Source: Streptomyces globisporus (GTDB taxonomy: Bacteria > Actinomycetota > Actinomycetes > Streptomycetales > Streptomycetaceae). From it: DNA of 64,000 nt. The notes under the pieces were generated by a model. It ran no database searches. It saw only the letters and a list, made by a program, of their open reading frames with translations, and was not told the DNA's origin. Position numbers and translations under genes: made by a program. Location of the stretch: contig BMTG01000013.1 of the NCBI GenBank assembly GCA_014649555.1, positions 124,001-188,000 of the forward strand. The letters run 5' to 3'. Shown piece after piece: positions 24,225-33,674 of this stretch. Numbering within the stretch: the stretch's first letter is position 1; each line of letters starts with the position of its first letter.

Positions 24225-25483
24225 GGAAGAGCCTCCGGGGCAGGGAAGGGGTCAAAGGTGTCGGTCTCGAACGGCCCCTCGTCGTCGCCGTTGACGATAA
24301 GCGGTCCGCCGGTGGTGCGCTCCCTCGTGGCGCCCGTTTCGGGCAGCCGGAGGGTGAAGGTGGAGCCCTGTCCCTCGGAGCTCCAGACGGTGACCTCCCC
24401 GCCGTGCGAGGCGGCCACGTGTTTGACGATGGCGAGGCCGAGACCGGTGCCACCGGTGGCCCGTGAGCGGGCCGGGTCGACGCGGTAGAAGCGCTCGAAG
24501 ACCCGTTCGCGGTCCTTCTCGGAGATGCCGATGCCCTGGTCGGTGACGGCTATCTCGATGAGGTCCCCGCCGGGCGATGCGAGGCGGCGTGCGGCGATGC
24601 CGACGCGGGTGTGGGCGGGGCTGTAGTTGACGGCGTTCTCGACGAGGTTGCCGAGGGCGCCGACGAGCTGGCCGCGGTTGCCCCAGACCGTGAGGCCCTC
24701 GGCGCCCGCGGAGGCCATGGTGATCTGCTTGGAGCCGGCCTGCTGGCGGCAGCGGTCGATCGCCTCGGCGACCAGCGTCTCCACCTTGACCGGCTCGGCG
24801 TCCTCCAGCGGGTCGTCGTTCTGCACCCGGGAGAGGTCGATGAGCTCCTGGACGAGGTTGGTGAGCCGGGTCGCCTCGATCTGCATCCGCCCGGCGAACC
24901 GCTCCACGGCCTCCGGGTCGTCGGAGGCGTCCATGACCGCTTCGGAGAGCAGGGAGAGCGCTCCGGTCGGGGTCTTGAGCTCGTGGCTGACGTTGGCGAC
25001 GAAGTCGCGCCGTACCGCTTCTATCCGGCGGGCCTCGGTGAGGTCCTCGACGAGCAGCAGCACGAGCCGTGAGCCCAGCGGGGCGACCCGGGCGGAGACG
25101 GCGAGGGTGTCGCCCCGGCCCGTGCCGCGCCGGGGCAGGTCCAGCTCGACCTGTCGTATCTCGCCGTCCCGCCGGGTGTCCCTGGCCATGTTGAGCATCG
25201 GCTCGACGGCCAGCCGGCCGCCTCGCACCAGGCCGAGGGCGTACGCCGCCGAGCTGGCCTTGACCACGCTGTCGCTCTCGTCGAGGACGACGGCGGAGGA
25301 GCTGAGGACGGAGAGGACGGTGTCCACTCCGGGGGGAAGAGCCGCGTTGCTGTCGGGCCGCAGCGAGGTGCGCGTGGGCCGTTTCAGGTCGCGCTCGCTC
25401 CAGCGGAACGCCAGCATGGCGATCACACCGGTCAGGAGACCGGCGATCGCCGCAGCTGCGGCGACCGCCGCGTTCACGTCCAT
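24221..25483 (-). CDS. phoR: Phosphate-sensing histidine kinase PhoR
   Basis: A 420-residue kinase. One membrane helix is at the N-terminus (AAAAIAGLLTGVIAMLAFRW), followed by a PAS-like region (VVLDESDSVVKASSAAYALG). The phospho-acceptor is His167 (FVANVSHELKTPTGA). ATPase boxes are N (LGNLVENAVNYS), D/F (VTDQGIGISEKDRERVFERF) and G (GGTGLGLAIV). It lacks a large extracellular sensor, as in actinobacterial PhoR, so signals probably come through PhoU/Pst. It is co-transcribed with phoP and divergent from phoU. Confidence 0.95.
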   Translation of the reverse strand: MDVNAAVAAAAAIAGLLTGVIAMLAFRWSERDLKRPTRTSLRPDSNAALPPGVDTVLSVLSSSAVVLDESDSVVKASSAAYALGLVRGGRLAVEPMLNMARDTRRDGEIRQVELDLPRRGTGRGDTLAVSARVAPLGSRLVLLLVEDLTEARRIEAVRRDFVANVSHELKTPTGALSLLSEAVMDASDDPEAVERFAGRMQIEATRLTNLVQELIDLSRVQNDDPLEDAEPVKVETLVAEAIDRCRQQAGSKQITMASAGAEGLTVWGNRGQLVGALGNLVENAVNYSPAHTRVGIAARRLASPGGDLIEIAVTDQGIGISEKDRERVFERFYRVDPARSRATGGTGLGLAIVKHVAASHGGEVTVWSSEGQGSTFTLRLPETGATRERTTGGPLIVNGDDEGPFETDTFDPFPAPEALP

Positions 25484-25556
25484 GCTTCAAGGTTATGCGG
25501 GTGCGACGAGTCCCTCCCAGCCGTCCGAGTGCCATCTCGAACACTCGTCGCCCAGA

Positions 25557-25589
25557 GTTCACCGAGGGGTAGGAGCCGGTTCACTTAGG
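25557..25589. promoter_or_regulatory. PHO box (PhoP-binding direct repeats)
   Basis: GTTCACCGAGG (25557-25567) and GTTCACTTAGG (25579-25589) are two near-consensus 11-bp direct repeat units. A degenerate unit GGTAGGAGCCG fills the exact 11 bp between them. They lie in the 198-bp phoR/phoU gap, where PhoP is known in S. coelicolor to activate its own operon and phoU. Confidence 0.85.
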
Positions 25590-25681
25590 GGGCCGGATCC
25601 GGACGCGTTACGGCCCCACCGTGTAACCGTGGGGGTCGGTCCGAGACCCCGGCCTCAGTTTGGAACTGGAGAGGGACTTCC

Positions 25682-26359
25682 ATGCGCGACGCTTACCACG
25701 AGGAACTCGATTCGATCGGAGAAGGCCTGGTCGAGATGGCCCGGCTGGTCGGCTCGGCGATCGGCCGGGCGACCACGTCCATGCTGGACGCCGATCTGAC
25801 GCTGGCGGAGAACGTGATCGCCGGCGACCAGAAGGTCGACGACCTCCAGCACGACCTGGAGGCCCGCGCCATCGCGCTCCTGGCCCGCCAGCAGCCGGTC
25901 GCCACCGACCTGCGCATCGTGGTGACCTCGCTGCGGATGAGCGCCGACCTGGAGCGCTCGGGCGACCTCGCCCAGCACGTGGCGAAGCTGGCCCGGCTGC
26001 GCTTCCCGCAGTCGGCGGTCCCGCACGACCTGCACGCCACCATTCTGGAGATGGGCCAGCTCGCCCAGCGCCTGATGGCCAAGGCGGCCGAGGTGATCAT
26101 CACCAAGGACGTCGATCTGGCGCTCCAGCTGGAGCAGGACGACGACGAGATGGACCTGCTGCACCGCACGCTGTTCCAGCACCTGATGGACGACCGCTGG
26201 AAGCACGGCATCGAGACGGCCGTCGACGTGACGCTGCTGGGCCGCTATTACGAGCGCTTCGCCGACCACGCGGTGTCGGTCGCCAAGCGCGTCGTCTACC
26301 TGGTCACGGGCGAGCACGCGGACGAGATCCAGGCGGCGGCCCCGGTCGAGGGCGCGTAG
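25682..26359 (+). CDS. phoU: Phosphate transport regulator PhoU
   Basis: A 225-residue all-helical protein with two PhoU repeats: MRDAYHEELDSIGEGLVEMA with RQQPVATDLRIVVTSLRMSA in the first, and HLMDDRWKHGIETAVDVTLL with RYYERFADHAVSVAKRVVYL in the second. The E/DxxxD metal-cluster motifs are present in both (DLERSGDLAQHV, YERFADHAVS). PhoU dampens PhoR signalling and Pst uptake. GAGAGGGAC precedes the ATG. The pst genes are not in this window. Confidence 0.95.
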   Translation: MRDAYHEELDSIGEGLVEMARLVGSAIGRATTSMLDADLTLAENVIAGDQKVDDLQHDLEARAIALLARQQPVATDLRIVVTSLRMSADLERSGDLAQHVAKLARLRFPQSAVPHDLHATILEMGQLAQRLMAKAAEVIITKDVDLALQLEQDDDEMDLLHRTLFQHLMDDRWKHGIETAVDVTLLGRYYERFADHAVSVAKRVVYLVTGEHADEIQAAAPVEGA

Positions 26360-26637
26360 GCGCGGGCGCGCTGTCGGTAGGGCGCCCGGGCGACGACGCG
26401 CAGTCGAGGGCGCGCGGGGGACGGGCCGGGGCGCCTCCGGCGTACCCCCGGCGCTTCACCGGCGTACGCGAGTCGCACATCCGTTCCTGCGCGTGTGCGC
26501 CGTTGATGCGCCCGCCGGAATGGGCATGCAATGGGGCGGGGGACGTCGCCATGGCCGTGAGCGGTGGGTCATGCCGTACGTCCCCGGCGGCGGCGCACCG
26601 GCGTCCGCCGCCCAGCCGTATGCCCTGAGGAGGGACC

Positions 26638-26787
26638 ATGGCCGATTCCCCCACGACCGAACCCCAGCAGGAGACCCCGACCGAAGTGGTGCACCTGACC
26701 TTGCTCGGCGCCTGCGGATGCGGGTCGGGCTGCGGGTGCGGCTGCCAGTCCGGTGCCCCGTGCCAGTGCGGCGGCTGCTCCGGCTGA
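26638..26787 (+). CDS. Cys-rich 49-aa protein, metallothionein-like
   Basis: A 49-codon gene with a clear GAGGAGGGACC ribosome-binding site before its ATG. Residues 1-24 are acidic and Thr/Pro/Glu-rich (TEPQQETPTEVVHLTLLGA). The last 25 residues are almost only Cys, Gly, Ser, Gln and Pro, with eight Cys residues in CGCGSGCGCGC and PCQCGGC. This composition suggests a metal-thiolate cluster protein. An N-terminal leader plus a Cys/Ser/Gly core could also be a peptide natural-product precursor, but no modifying enzyme is adjacent. It lies 278 bp after phoU and is followed by a strong terminator. Confidence 0.75.
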   Translation: MADSPTTEPQQETPTEVVHLTLLGACGCGSGCGCGCQSGAPCQCGGCSG

Positions 26788-26823
26788 CCCGTACCCGTAC
26801 AGGTACGTACCTGCACGAGAAGC

Positions 26824-26866
26824 GCGCGGTGCCCGCCCGGACCCCCGTTCCGGATGGGCACCGCGC
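26824..26866. terminator. Bidirectional terminator
   Basis: GCGCGGTGCCC (26824-26834) pairs with GGGCACCGCGC (26856-26866); an inner CGGA/TCCG stem adds stability. It separates the Cys-rich gene from the convergent MFS gene. Confidence 0.85.
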
Positions 26867-26872
26867 CGTTCT

Positions 26873-28201
26873 TCAGCGGGCCCGCTCGACCGCCGCCGCG
26901 GGTGCGGCCTCCGGCTCTGCCTGGTCCGGGCGGGCCTCGGCCGGTACGGGCGCGGGCTCGGGCAGGGCGTCCGCCACGGGGTGCTCCTCGCGCGGCAGGT
27001 TGCGCATCAGCAGCCAGTAGCCGAGGCCGGCGACGGTGCCGATGACGGCGCAGGCGGCCCAGAGCCAGGCGGCGCCGTAGTGGTCGATCACGAAGCCGGA
27101 CATCAGCGGTGCGACGAGCGCGGCCACCGACCAGGACATCGTGTACATGCCCTGGTAGCGGCCCCGGCCCTGCGCGGGCGACAGCTGGACGACGATCCCG
27201 GTCTGGGTGGGCGCGTTCACGATCTCGGCCAGCGTCCAGACGCAGACGGTGAGGGCGTACGCCGCGACCGACCCGGCGAAGGCGGTGAGCCCGAAGCCGT
27301 ACCCGGCGAGCAGCGAGGAGATGATCAGCAGCCGGCGCGGGTCGCGGTGCTGGATGAAGCGGGTGACGGGGATCTGGAGGACCACGATCAGCACGCCGTT
27401 GACAGCGATGGCGGTGCCGAAGTCGGAGCTGGACAGCCCGTCCGTGCCCATCGCCACCGGCAGTCCCACGTACCCCTGCTGGAAGATCAGCGACACCAGG
27501 AACGACAGCCCCACCACGCCCATGAAGCGCCCGTCGCGCAGGACGGTGGTCAGCCGTACCTCGTCCCGGGGCCGCTTGCCGCCGACGCTCTTGACCACGG
27601 CTTCCTCGGGCCGTGACTCCGGCACCTTCAGGAAGACGAGGACGGCGCAGACGAGGGTCATCACGGCCTCGCCGAGGAAGCCGGCGAGATAGCTGTACTC
27701 GGCGATGAAACCGGCCCCGGCGGAGGAGATCGCGAAGCCGAGGTTGATGGCCCAGTAGTTGAGCGAGAAGGCCCGGACGCGGTCCTTCGGGGGCACGATG
27801 TCGGCCATCATCGCCTGGACGGCCGGGCGGGACGCGTTGCTCGCCATGCCGACGAAGAACGCCACGGCGGCGATGGCGAGGGGGTGCTGCATGAACCCGA
27901 GCACCGCCACGGACACGGCGGTGGACGTCTGGGCGATCAGCATGGTGGGCCGCCGCCCGAGCCGGTCGGTCATCACGCCGGCGCCGAGCGAGGAGATGAC
28001 CCCGCCGAGCCCGTGGAGGGCGGCGACGAGCCCCGCGTACGAGGCGGAGTAGCCCCGGTCCAGGGTCAGGTAGAGGGCCATGAAGGTCGCGACGAACGCG
28101 CCGAGGCGGTTGACGAGGGTGCTGGTCCACAGCCACCAGAACTCACGGGGCATCCCGGAGACGGTCTCGCGGGCGGCTGTGCGCAGACCGGCGACGGACA
28201 T
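26873..28201 (-). CDS. MFS transporter
   Basis: A 442-residue 12-helix major facilitator. Motif A is GVMTDRLGRRPTML between helices 2 and 3; SRPAVQAMMADIVPP and AINLGFAISSAGAGFIAEYS follow in the N-half. The C-tail is a Pro/Ala/Glu-rich cytoplasmic segment. It resembles multidrug or small-metabolite exporters of the YdeR/MdtH style. The start ATG at 28199-28201 (MSVAGLRTAARETVSG) is preferred over upstream in-frame codons because of the GGGGGGAAT site. Substrate unknown. Confidence 0.88.
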   Translation of the reverse strand: MSVAGLRTAARETVSGMPREFWWLWTSTLVNRLGAFVATFMALYLTLDRGYSASYAGLVAALHGLGGVISSLGAGVMTDRLGRRPTMLIAQTSTAVSVAVLGFMQHPLAIAAVAFFVGMASNASRPAVQAMMADIVPPKDRVRAFSLNYWAINLGFAISSAGAGFIAEYSYLAGFLGEAVMTLVCAVLVFLKVPESRPEEAVVKSVGGKRPRDEVRLTTVLRDGRFMGVVGLSFLVSLIFQQGYVGLPVAMGTDGLSSSDFGTAIAVNGVLIVVLQIPVTRFIQHRDPRRLLIISSLLAGYGFGLTAFAGSVAAYALTVCVWTLAEIVNAPTQTGIVVQLSPAQGRGRYQGMYTMSWSVAALVAPLMSGFVIDHYGAAWLWAACAVIGTVAGLGYWLLMRNLPREEHPVADALPEPAPVPAEARPDQAEPEAAPAAAVERAR

Positions 28202-28428
28202 AAGGATTCCCCCCACGGGACGTACGGACGGATACGGAGACGGATGGTGGAACGGTTCTCGGGTAACACCCCCGACCCCGTTCGAGACATTACGAAGCCC
28301 GGCTCCCCGCCCGCCACTGGATTGACGCCCCCCGTCAATCGTCCGCACGCCGGGCGCCTGCGGCCCGGCGCTGTCCGCGTTACGGGCGGGCGCGCGGGGG
28401 TCGCACGGGTTCGATTACGCTCGGGCTC

Positions 28429-29190
28429 ATGGCCGACGCACCGTACAAGCTGATCCTCCTCCGCCACGGCGAGAGCGAATGGAACGCGAAGAACCTGTTC
28501 ACCGGTTGGGTGGACGTCAACCTCACCGAAAAGGGCGAGAAGGAAGCAGTCCGCGGCGGTGAGCTGCTCAAGGACGCCGGTCTGCTCCCCGACGTCCTGC
28601 ACACCTCCCTCCAGCGCCGCGCGATCCGCACCGCGCAGCTGGCCCTGGAGTCCGCCGACCGCCTGTGGATCCCGGTCCGCCGCTCCTGGCGCCTGAACGA
28701 GCGCCACTATGGTGCGCTCCAGGGCAAGGACAAGGCGCAGACGCTCGCCGAGTTCGGCGAGGAGCAGTTCATGCTGTGGCGCCGCTCGTACGACACCCCG
28801 CCGCCGCCGCTGGCCCGCGACGACGAGTACAGCCAGTTCGAAGACCCGCGCTACGGGACGCTCCCCCCGGAGCTGCGCCCGGACACGGAGTGCCTGAAGG
28901 ACGTCGTCGTCCGCATGCTCCCGTACTGGTTCGACAGCATCGTCCCGGACCTCCTCACGGGCCGCACGGTCCTGGTCGCCGCGCACGGCAACAGCCTCCG
29001 CGGTCTGGTGAAGCACCTGGACGGCATCTCGGACGAGGACATCTCCGGCCTCAACATCCCGACCGGCATCCCGCTCTCCTACGAGCTCGACGCCGACTTC
29101 AAGCCGCTGAAGCCGGGCGGCACGTACCTCGACCCGGATGCGGCGAAGGCTGCGATCGAGGCCGTGAAGAACCAGGGCAAGAAGAAGTAA
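28429..29190 (+). CDS. gpmA: 2,3-bisphosphoglycerate-dependent phosphoglycerate mutase
   Basis: A 253-residue glycolytic enzyme that interconverts 3- and 2-phosphoglycerate. [20 protein letters not shown] contains the phospho-histidine (His13). [20 protein letters not shown] and [17 protein letters not shown] supply the remaining active site. The length and C-terminal tail fit bacterial GpmA. A 12-bp stem terminator follows. Confidence 0.96.
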   Translation: MADAPYKLILLRHGESEWNAKNLFTGWVDVNLTEKGEKEAVRGGELLKDAGLLPDVLHTSLQRRAIRTAQLALESADRLWIPVRRSWRLNERHYGALQGKDKAQTLAEFGEEQFMLWRRSYDTPPPPLARDDEYSQFEDPRYGTLPPELRPDTECLKDVVVRMLPYWFDSIVPDLLTGRTVLVAAHGNSLRGLVKHLDGISDEDISGLNIPTGIPLSYELDADFKPLKPGGTYLDPDAAKAAIEAVKNQGKKK

Positions 29191-29200
29191 GCGGCACTGA

Positions 29201-29242
29201 AAAGCCCTCCACTCACGGATTGTTCCGCGGGTGGAGGGCTTT
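29201..29242 (+). terminator. gpmA terminator
   Basis: AAAGCCCTCCAC (29201-29212) pairs perfectly with GTGGAGGGCTTT (29231-29242), 10 bp after the gpmA stop. The T-run gives intrinsic termination. Confidence 0.9.
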
Positions 29243-29393
29243 CTGTGATCCCAGGTCGCCTGTCGGGCCGTCAGACCTCGCCACCCCACAACCTGCCGAC
29301 CGGATCACAGCATTTCTGCTCCGTAGCAGGCTGGTTACCGAGATTATGGCGTTGCAGACCGCGCTGCGGCGATCACGGGACTCGGGGACAACA

Positions 29394-32291
29394 GTGACCG
29401 ACATCAAGCAACGGTTCTTCATCAGCTACGCGGGCCCGGACCGGGTCTGGGCCGAATGGGTGGGATGGCGGCTCAAGAGGGCCGGACACGAGATCGAGTT
29501 GGACCGGTGGGACTGGCCTACCGGGGACGACTTCATCCAGAGAATGAACCTTGCTCTCAGCCGGGCCGACGCCACGGTGGCCCTGTTCTCCCGCAACTAC
29601 TTCGCCGACGGGAGATGGACCCAGGAGGAGTGGGCGTCCTCAGTGGCCAAGCGGGGACGGCTCGTCCCGGTGGCGATCGAACCCTTGGCCGACGACGACA
29701 TCCCGGCCCTCTTGGCCGGCAGGCTGTACCAGGACCTCCACGGGTTGGACGAAACCGCCGCCACCGCTGCCCTGCTTGAAGCCGTCAACGGACCGAAGCC
29801 TCCTGCCGGACCGGTCACTTTCCCCGGCGGCACCTTGGCCGATTCGGATACGGAACCGGCTCCGCAGCCTCCCCGACTGCCCAGCAGCGTGGGTCTGCCC
29901 GAGGTGTGGAATGTGCGCCGCCGCAACCCCGACTTCTCCGGGCGCGAAGCTGACCTGGTCCGTCTCCGCACCGGGCTGCTCAGTGGGCATCACGCAGTCA
30001 TCCAAGCGCTGCACGGCATGGGTGGCATCGGGAAAACCCAGATCGCCTCGGAGTACGCTCACCGCTTCGCCAGTCAGTACGACCTCGTGTGGTGGGTCGA
30101 TGCCGAGCAGGCCGACCAGTTGCCCGTCCGCTTCACCGAACTCGCCGACCGCCTCGGCATCACCAAATCCGACGCCGGCCCCGAGGCCAACGCGCGCGCC
30201 CTTCTCCAGCATCTGCGGACGCGGCACCGCTGGCTTCTCATCCTCGACAACGCCGAACAACCCGACCAGATAGAGCCGTGGCTTCCCGAGGGCCCCGGCC
30301 ATGTTCTGATCACCTCGCGCAACCCCGACTGGCACGGAATCGCCCAACAAAATCACCTGGACGTGTTCACGCGGTCGGACTCTCTGGCCTATCTGCAGAC
30401 TCGTCTCCCGGGGATCGCCACCGAGCAGGCCGATCTCCTGGCGAAGGACCTCGGTGACCTTCCTCTTGCGTTGGCCCAGGCGGCGGGGGTTCTCCGCAGC
30501 GGCCTGACGCTGGAGCGGTACCGCCAGCTCCTGGCAACCAATACCGCTCGTCTGCTTCAGGAGAGCGACGTTCGTGACTACCCCGCTCCGCTGGTCGCGA
30601 CGGTCGACATCGCGGTCACCCGCCTGAGGGACAACGGTCACGTCGATGCCGCTGCGCTTCTCCTGCTAGGAGCCTTCCTCGGCCCCGACCCTATTCCCAC
30701 CGCATGGCTGGAGGCAGCCCGCCCCGGCCTCCGCACCACCCCTGGTGACGCGAACGACGTGATGTGGCTGCGCAAATCCCTGCAGCCTCTTGGCCGTTAC
30801 GGTCTGGCCCGCACTGAATTCGATGCTTTCCAGATCCACCGGCTGACGCAAGCCATTCTCCGCACTCGGACCAGCAGCGAACAAGCGGCGGTGATTCATG
30901 ACGACATCACCACAGTTCTCACCGCGGTCGACCCCGGTGATCCAGAATCTCCGGCTGATTGGCCCTCATGGGCATCCCTGACGGCCCATCTCACCACTTT
31001 TCACGTTGCCGAAGTGGTCGGCGGTCGGACCGAACTACGCAGAACCCTCTGCACCGCCATCGATTTCCTGCTTCGCAGCGGTCAGCCACGTACGGCCTAC
31101 GACCTCAGTTCTGCACTGCATCAGAGGTGGAGTGCGGAACTGGGGCCGGACCACGCTGACACGCTTACGTGCGCTCAGTATGTGGGCCATGCAAGTTCGG
31201 ATCTCGGCAGCTATGCGGAGGCTCGAACGATCATTGAGGACGCCTTCAGCCGTCGCCGCCGAGTTCTCGGCGAAGAGCATCCCGACACCTTGCAATCCGC
31301 TCACGACGCCTTCGTCATCCTGTCGTATCTAGGGGAATACGCGGAGGCCCGAACGATCATCGAGAGTGCCCACAGCCGTCGCCGCCGCGCACTGGGCGAC
31401 GACCATCCCGACACCTTGCAGTCAGCCCAGGGGCTTGCCGCTTCCTTGCATCATCTGGGGATGTACGCGGAGGCTCGGCGCCTGCAGGAGGACGTCCTGG
31501 CCCGCCGCCGCCGCGTCCTCGGCGAAGAACACCCCAGCACCCTCGAATCGGCCCATAACCTCGCTGCTTCCTTGCATTCTCTGGGGATGTACGCGGAGGA
31601 CCGGCGCCTGCAGGAGGACGTCCTGACCCGCCGCCGCCGCGTCCTCGGCGAAGAACACCCCAGCACCCTCGAATCGGCCCAAGGGCTTGCTGCTTCCTTG
31701 CACGCCATGGGGGAATACGCAGAGGACCGGCGCCTACAGGAAGATGTCCTGACCCGCCGCCGCCGCGTCCTCGGCGAAGAACACCCCCACACCCTCCAGT
31801 CCTCCCAATCACTCGCGAGTACCGTGCACTCGCTGGGAGACTACGAGGAAGCCCGCCGCATGAAGGAGGACGTACTCGCCCGCCGCCGCCGCATTCTCGG
31901 CGAAGAACACCCCCACACCCTCCAGTCCTCCCAATCACTCGCGAATACCCTGCACTCGCTGGGAGACTACGAGGAAGCCCGCCGCATGAAGGAGGACGTA
32001 CTCGCCCGCCGCCGCCGCATTCTCGGCGAAGAACACCCAGAGGCCATTCTCAGCATGCACAGCCTCGCCGCAACCCTGTACGAACTCCGGGACCCACAGG
32101 CGCTGGAACTTTTGAGAGACGCCTACCATCGGTGCCGACGAGCCCTTGGCGAGAAACACCCGGACACGGCCGGCATGGCCAAGAGTCTCTCCGTCGCGTT
32201 GAAGGCGATGGGAAGGACCTATGAGGCCCAACAGCTCTCTGCAAAAAAGCCGCAGAAGACCAAGCGCCGCTCCGGTCGGAAGCGGCGCTGA
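29394..32291 (+). CDS. TIR-STAND NTPase-TPR protein (candidate defence or cell-death effector)
   Basis: A 965-residue protein. Residues ~6-130 are a TIR domain ([46 protein letters not shown]); Glu78 or Glu79 could be the NADase glutamate. Residues ~180-480 are an NB-ARC/STAND ATPase: Walker A GMGGIGKT (~208-215), Walker [10 protein letters not shown] (Asp285), and [13 protein letters not shown]. Residues ~582-935 are about nine 42-residue TPR units ([20 protein letters not shown] pattern), several nearly identical in DNA. The start is GTG 29394 (GGGGA 5 nt upstream); ATG 29346 is possible. The layout is that of TIR-STAND sensors in antiphage immunity and of FxsT proteins, but no FxSxx peptide or radical-SAM gene is nearby. 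It stands alone between core genes. Confidence 0.88.
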   Translation: MTDIKQRFFISYAGPDRVWAEWVGWRLKRAGHEIELDRWDWPTGDDFIQRMNLALSRADATVALFSRNYFADGRWTQEEWASSVAKRGRLVPVAIEPLADDDIPALLAGRLYQDLHGLDETAATAALLEAVNGPKPPAGPVTFPGGTLADSDTEPAPQPPRLPSSVGLPEVWNVRRRNPDFSGREADLVRLRTGLLSGHHAVIQALHGMGGIGKTQIASEYAHRFASQYDLVWWVDAEQADQLPVRFTELADRLGITKSDAGPEANARALLQHLRTRHRWLLILDNAEQPDQIEPWLPEGPGHVLITSRNPDWHGIAQQNHLDVFTRSDSLAYLQTRLPGIATEQADLLAKDLGDLPLALAQAAGVLRSGLTLERYRQLLATNTARLLQESDVRDYPAPLVATVDIAVTRLRDNGHVDAAALLLLGAFLGPDPIPTAWLEAARPGLRTTPGDANDVMWLRKSLQPLGRYGLARTEFDAFQIHRLTQAILRTRTSSEQAAVIHDDITTVLTAVDPGDPESPADWPSWASLTAHLTTFHVAEVVGGRTELRRTLCTAIDFLLRSGQPRTAYDLSSALHQRWSAELGPDHADTLTCAQYVGHASSDLGSYAEARTIIEDAFSRRRRVLGEEHPDTLQSAHDAFVILSYLGEYAEARTIIESAHSRRRRALGDDHPDTLQSAQGLAASLHHLGMYAEARRLQEDVLARRRRVLGEEHPSTLESAHNLAASLHSLGMYAEDRRLQEDVLTRRRRVLGEEHPSTLESAQGLAASLHAMGEYAEDRRLQEDVLTRRRRVLGEEHPHTLQSSQSLASTVHSLGDYEEARRMKEDVLARRRRILGEEHPHTLQSSQSLANTLHSLGDYEEARRMKEDVLARRRRILGEEHPEAILSMHSLAATLYELRDPQALELLRDAYHRCRRALGEKHPDTAGMAKSLSVALKAMGRTYEAQQLSAKKPQKTKRRSGRKRR
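31375..32040 (+). repeat. 126-bp tandem repeats encoding TPR units
   Basis: Five exactly spaced markers (CCCGCCGCCGCCGC at 31501, 31627, 31753, 31879 and 32005) show a strict 126-bp period. Units 3-5 and 6-7 are almost identical even at silent positions; for example the two units ending near 31879 and 32005 differ in only a few bases. This indicates recent internal duplication or gene conversion. Confidence 0.9.
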
Positions 32292-32297
32292 GGTAAC

Positions 32298-33038
32298 TCA
32301 GGCCACCGGCTTGCGCCACACCGAGATGTGCTTTCCAGAGTCCGGGCCGAACGGCGCCCCGGCCCAGTCCGCGACCCGCCTCTCCAGCTCCAGCCCCGCG
32401 ATGCGCGCCATCAGGTCCAATTCGGCCGGCCAGGCGTAGCGCTGGCGGCAGGTGCCTCGGCGGTAGCGGCCGTCGTCGTCGCGGGTGAAGTGGTGCGAGA
32501 CGAGGGTCTGTTCGACCAGGTCGAAGGTGTCGAAGCCGAGGTGCCGCTCGGACACGTCGAACGGCACCGCGGCCTGGCCGGGCGGCAGGAACCGCAGCGG
32601 CGGTACGGTCAGTTCGATGACGAACCGGCCGCCGGGGGCCAGATGGCGGGCCGCGTTCTCGAAGCATGCGACCTGTTCGTCCTGGGTGAGCAGGTTTCCG
32701 ATGGTGTTGTAGACGAGGTAGACCAGGGTGAACTCGCCGGGGACGACCGTGGTGGCCATGTCTCCGATCACCACGGGGAGCGTGTCCTCGTCGGCCTTGC
32801 GGCGGAGCACCGCCGCCATCGGCTCGGAGAGTTCGATGCCCGTCACCGGTACGCCGCGCTGCCGCAGCGGCACGCCCACGCGGCCGGTGCCGATGGCGAA
32901 CTCCAGGGCGCGGCCGTTCCCGGCGAGTTCGGCAAGGAGGTTGAGGGTCGGTCCGAGGACGGCGGGCGAGGAGTTCTCGGCCTCCTCGGCGTCGTAGCGG
33001 TCGGCGGTCTCTCGGGTCCACAGTTCGCTGCTGGTCAC
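32298..33038 (-). CDS. Class I SAM-dependent methyltransferase
   Basis: A 246-residue protein. RALEFAIGTGRVGVPLRQRG is motif I (AdoMet-binding loop), VTGIELSEPMAAVL is motif II, LPVVIGDMATTVV is the acidic loop and LAPGGRFVIELTVPP is the post-I strand. The C-terminal half is a small beta-rich cap. The methyl acceptor is unknown. The GTG at 33036-33038 (MTSSELWTRETADRYD) is chosen because the family starts with this tyrosine-rich helix. It is convergent with the TIR-STAND gene (6-bp gap). Confidence 0.85.
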   Translation of the reverse strand: MTSSELWTRETADRYDAEEAENSSPAVLGPTLNLLAELAGNGRALEFAIGTGRVGVPLRQRGVPVTGIELSEPMAAVLRRKADEDTLPVVIGDMATTVVPGEFTLVYLVYNTIGNLLTQDEQVACFENAARHLAPGGRFVIELTVPPLRFLPPGQAAVPFDVSERHLGFDTFDLVEQTLVSHHFTRDDDGRYRRGTCRQRYAWPAELDLMARIAGLELERRVADWAGAPFGPDSGKHISVWRKPVA

Positions 33039-33137
33039 GGGCGACCACTCTGCCGGGCGCCCGGGATGTCTGTCGACGCAATTCTCGGGGGCCACGGAGC
33101 GGACGCGCTGTCAGTGCTCCCTGCCACGATGGTCCGC

Positions 33138-33524
33138 ATGACGATCCACCTCCTCACCGACATCGAGCAGGCCCTGCGCAGCAGTTGGAGCGCCGAGACC
33201 TGCACGCCGGAGTACCGCGACCGCTGGACTCCGGACAATCCGGCGCGCGATCAGTGCGGGGTCACCGCCATGGTGCTCAACGATCTGCTCGGCGGGGAGC
33301 TGGTCCGGGGTGAGGTGCGGGTCGACGGGGTGCGCACCGACTTCCACTGGTGGAATCGGCTGGGCATGGGCGTCGAAGTCGATCTGACCCGGGAGCAGTT
33401 CGGGCCCGAGGAGGTCGTCGTGGGCGGTGAGGTCGTCGTCCGGCCGCCCGGTGAGCTGCCGCGGCTTCAGGAGGAGTACGCGCTCCTGCGGGACCGGGTG
33501 GCGGCGAAGATCGGGCGGAGCTGA
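33138..33524 (+). CDS. YunG-like protein
   Basis: A 128-residue protein with the YunG pattern: IEQALRSSWSAETCTPEYRD, ARDQCGVTAMVLNDLLGGEL, TDFHWWNRLGMGVEVDLTRE. The conserved Cys in QCG and His in DFHWWN suggest a papain-like or DUF fold, but no activity is established. ATG 33138 or 33129 are both possible. The gene may be translated with little or no leader, as no clear ribosome-binding site is seen. Confidence 0.75.
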   Translation: MTIHLLTDIEQALRSSWSAETCTPEYRDRWTPDNPARDQCGVTAMVLNDLLGGELVRGEVRVDGVRTDFHWWNRLGMGVEVDLTREQFGPEEVVVGGEVVVRPPGELPRLQEEYALLRDRVAAKIGRS

Positions 33525-33674
33525 GTCCGAAGTGCCGTGTTCCCCCTGATCCGTGGCCGATCCGTGCCCCGCCGGACCGGTCGGAATTTCCCTCGTACGC
33601 ACTACGGTGAGCCCATGCCGTCACGCCGTCCGTGACGGCAACCCTCCAGGGCAAGGAGATCGGGGAGAGCGATC

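Noticed and set aside
28665-29393. Upstream extension of the TIR-STAND frame into gpmA
   Set aside because: The frame is open only because of GC bias over gpmA, and a gpmA terminator lies between; the TIR fold begins right after 29394.
31375-32040. Regular repeats considered as a CRISPR array
   Set aside because: Period is 126 bp with no unique spacers, and the repeats are in frame and encode TPR units.
29191-32291. FxSxx-COOH peptide system
   Set aside because: The TIR-STAND-TPR protein resembles FxsT, but no FxSxx peptide, radical-SAM or FxsA/B/C gene is seen on either side.
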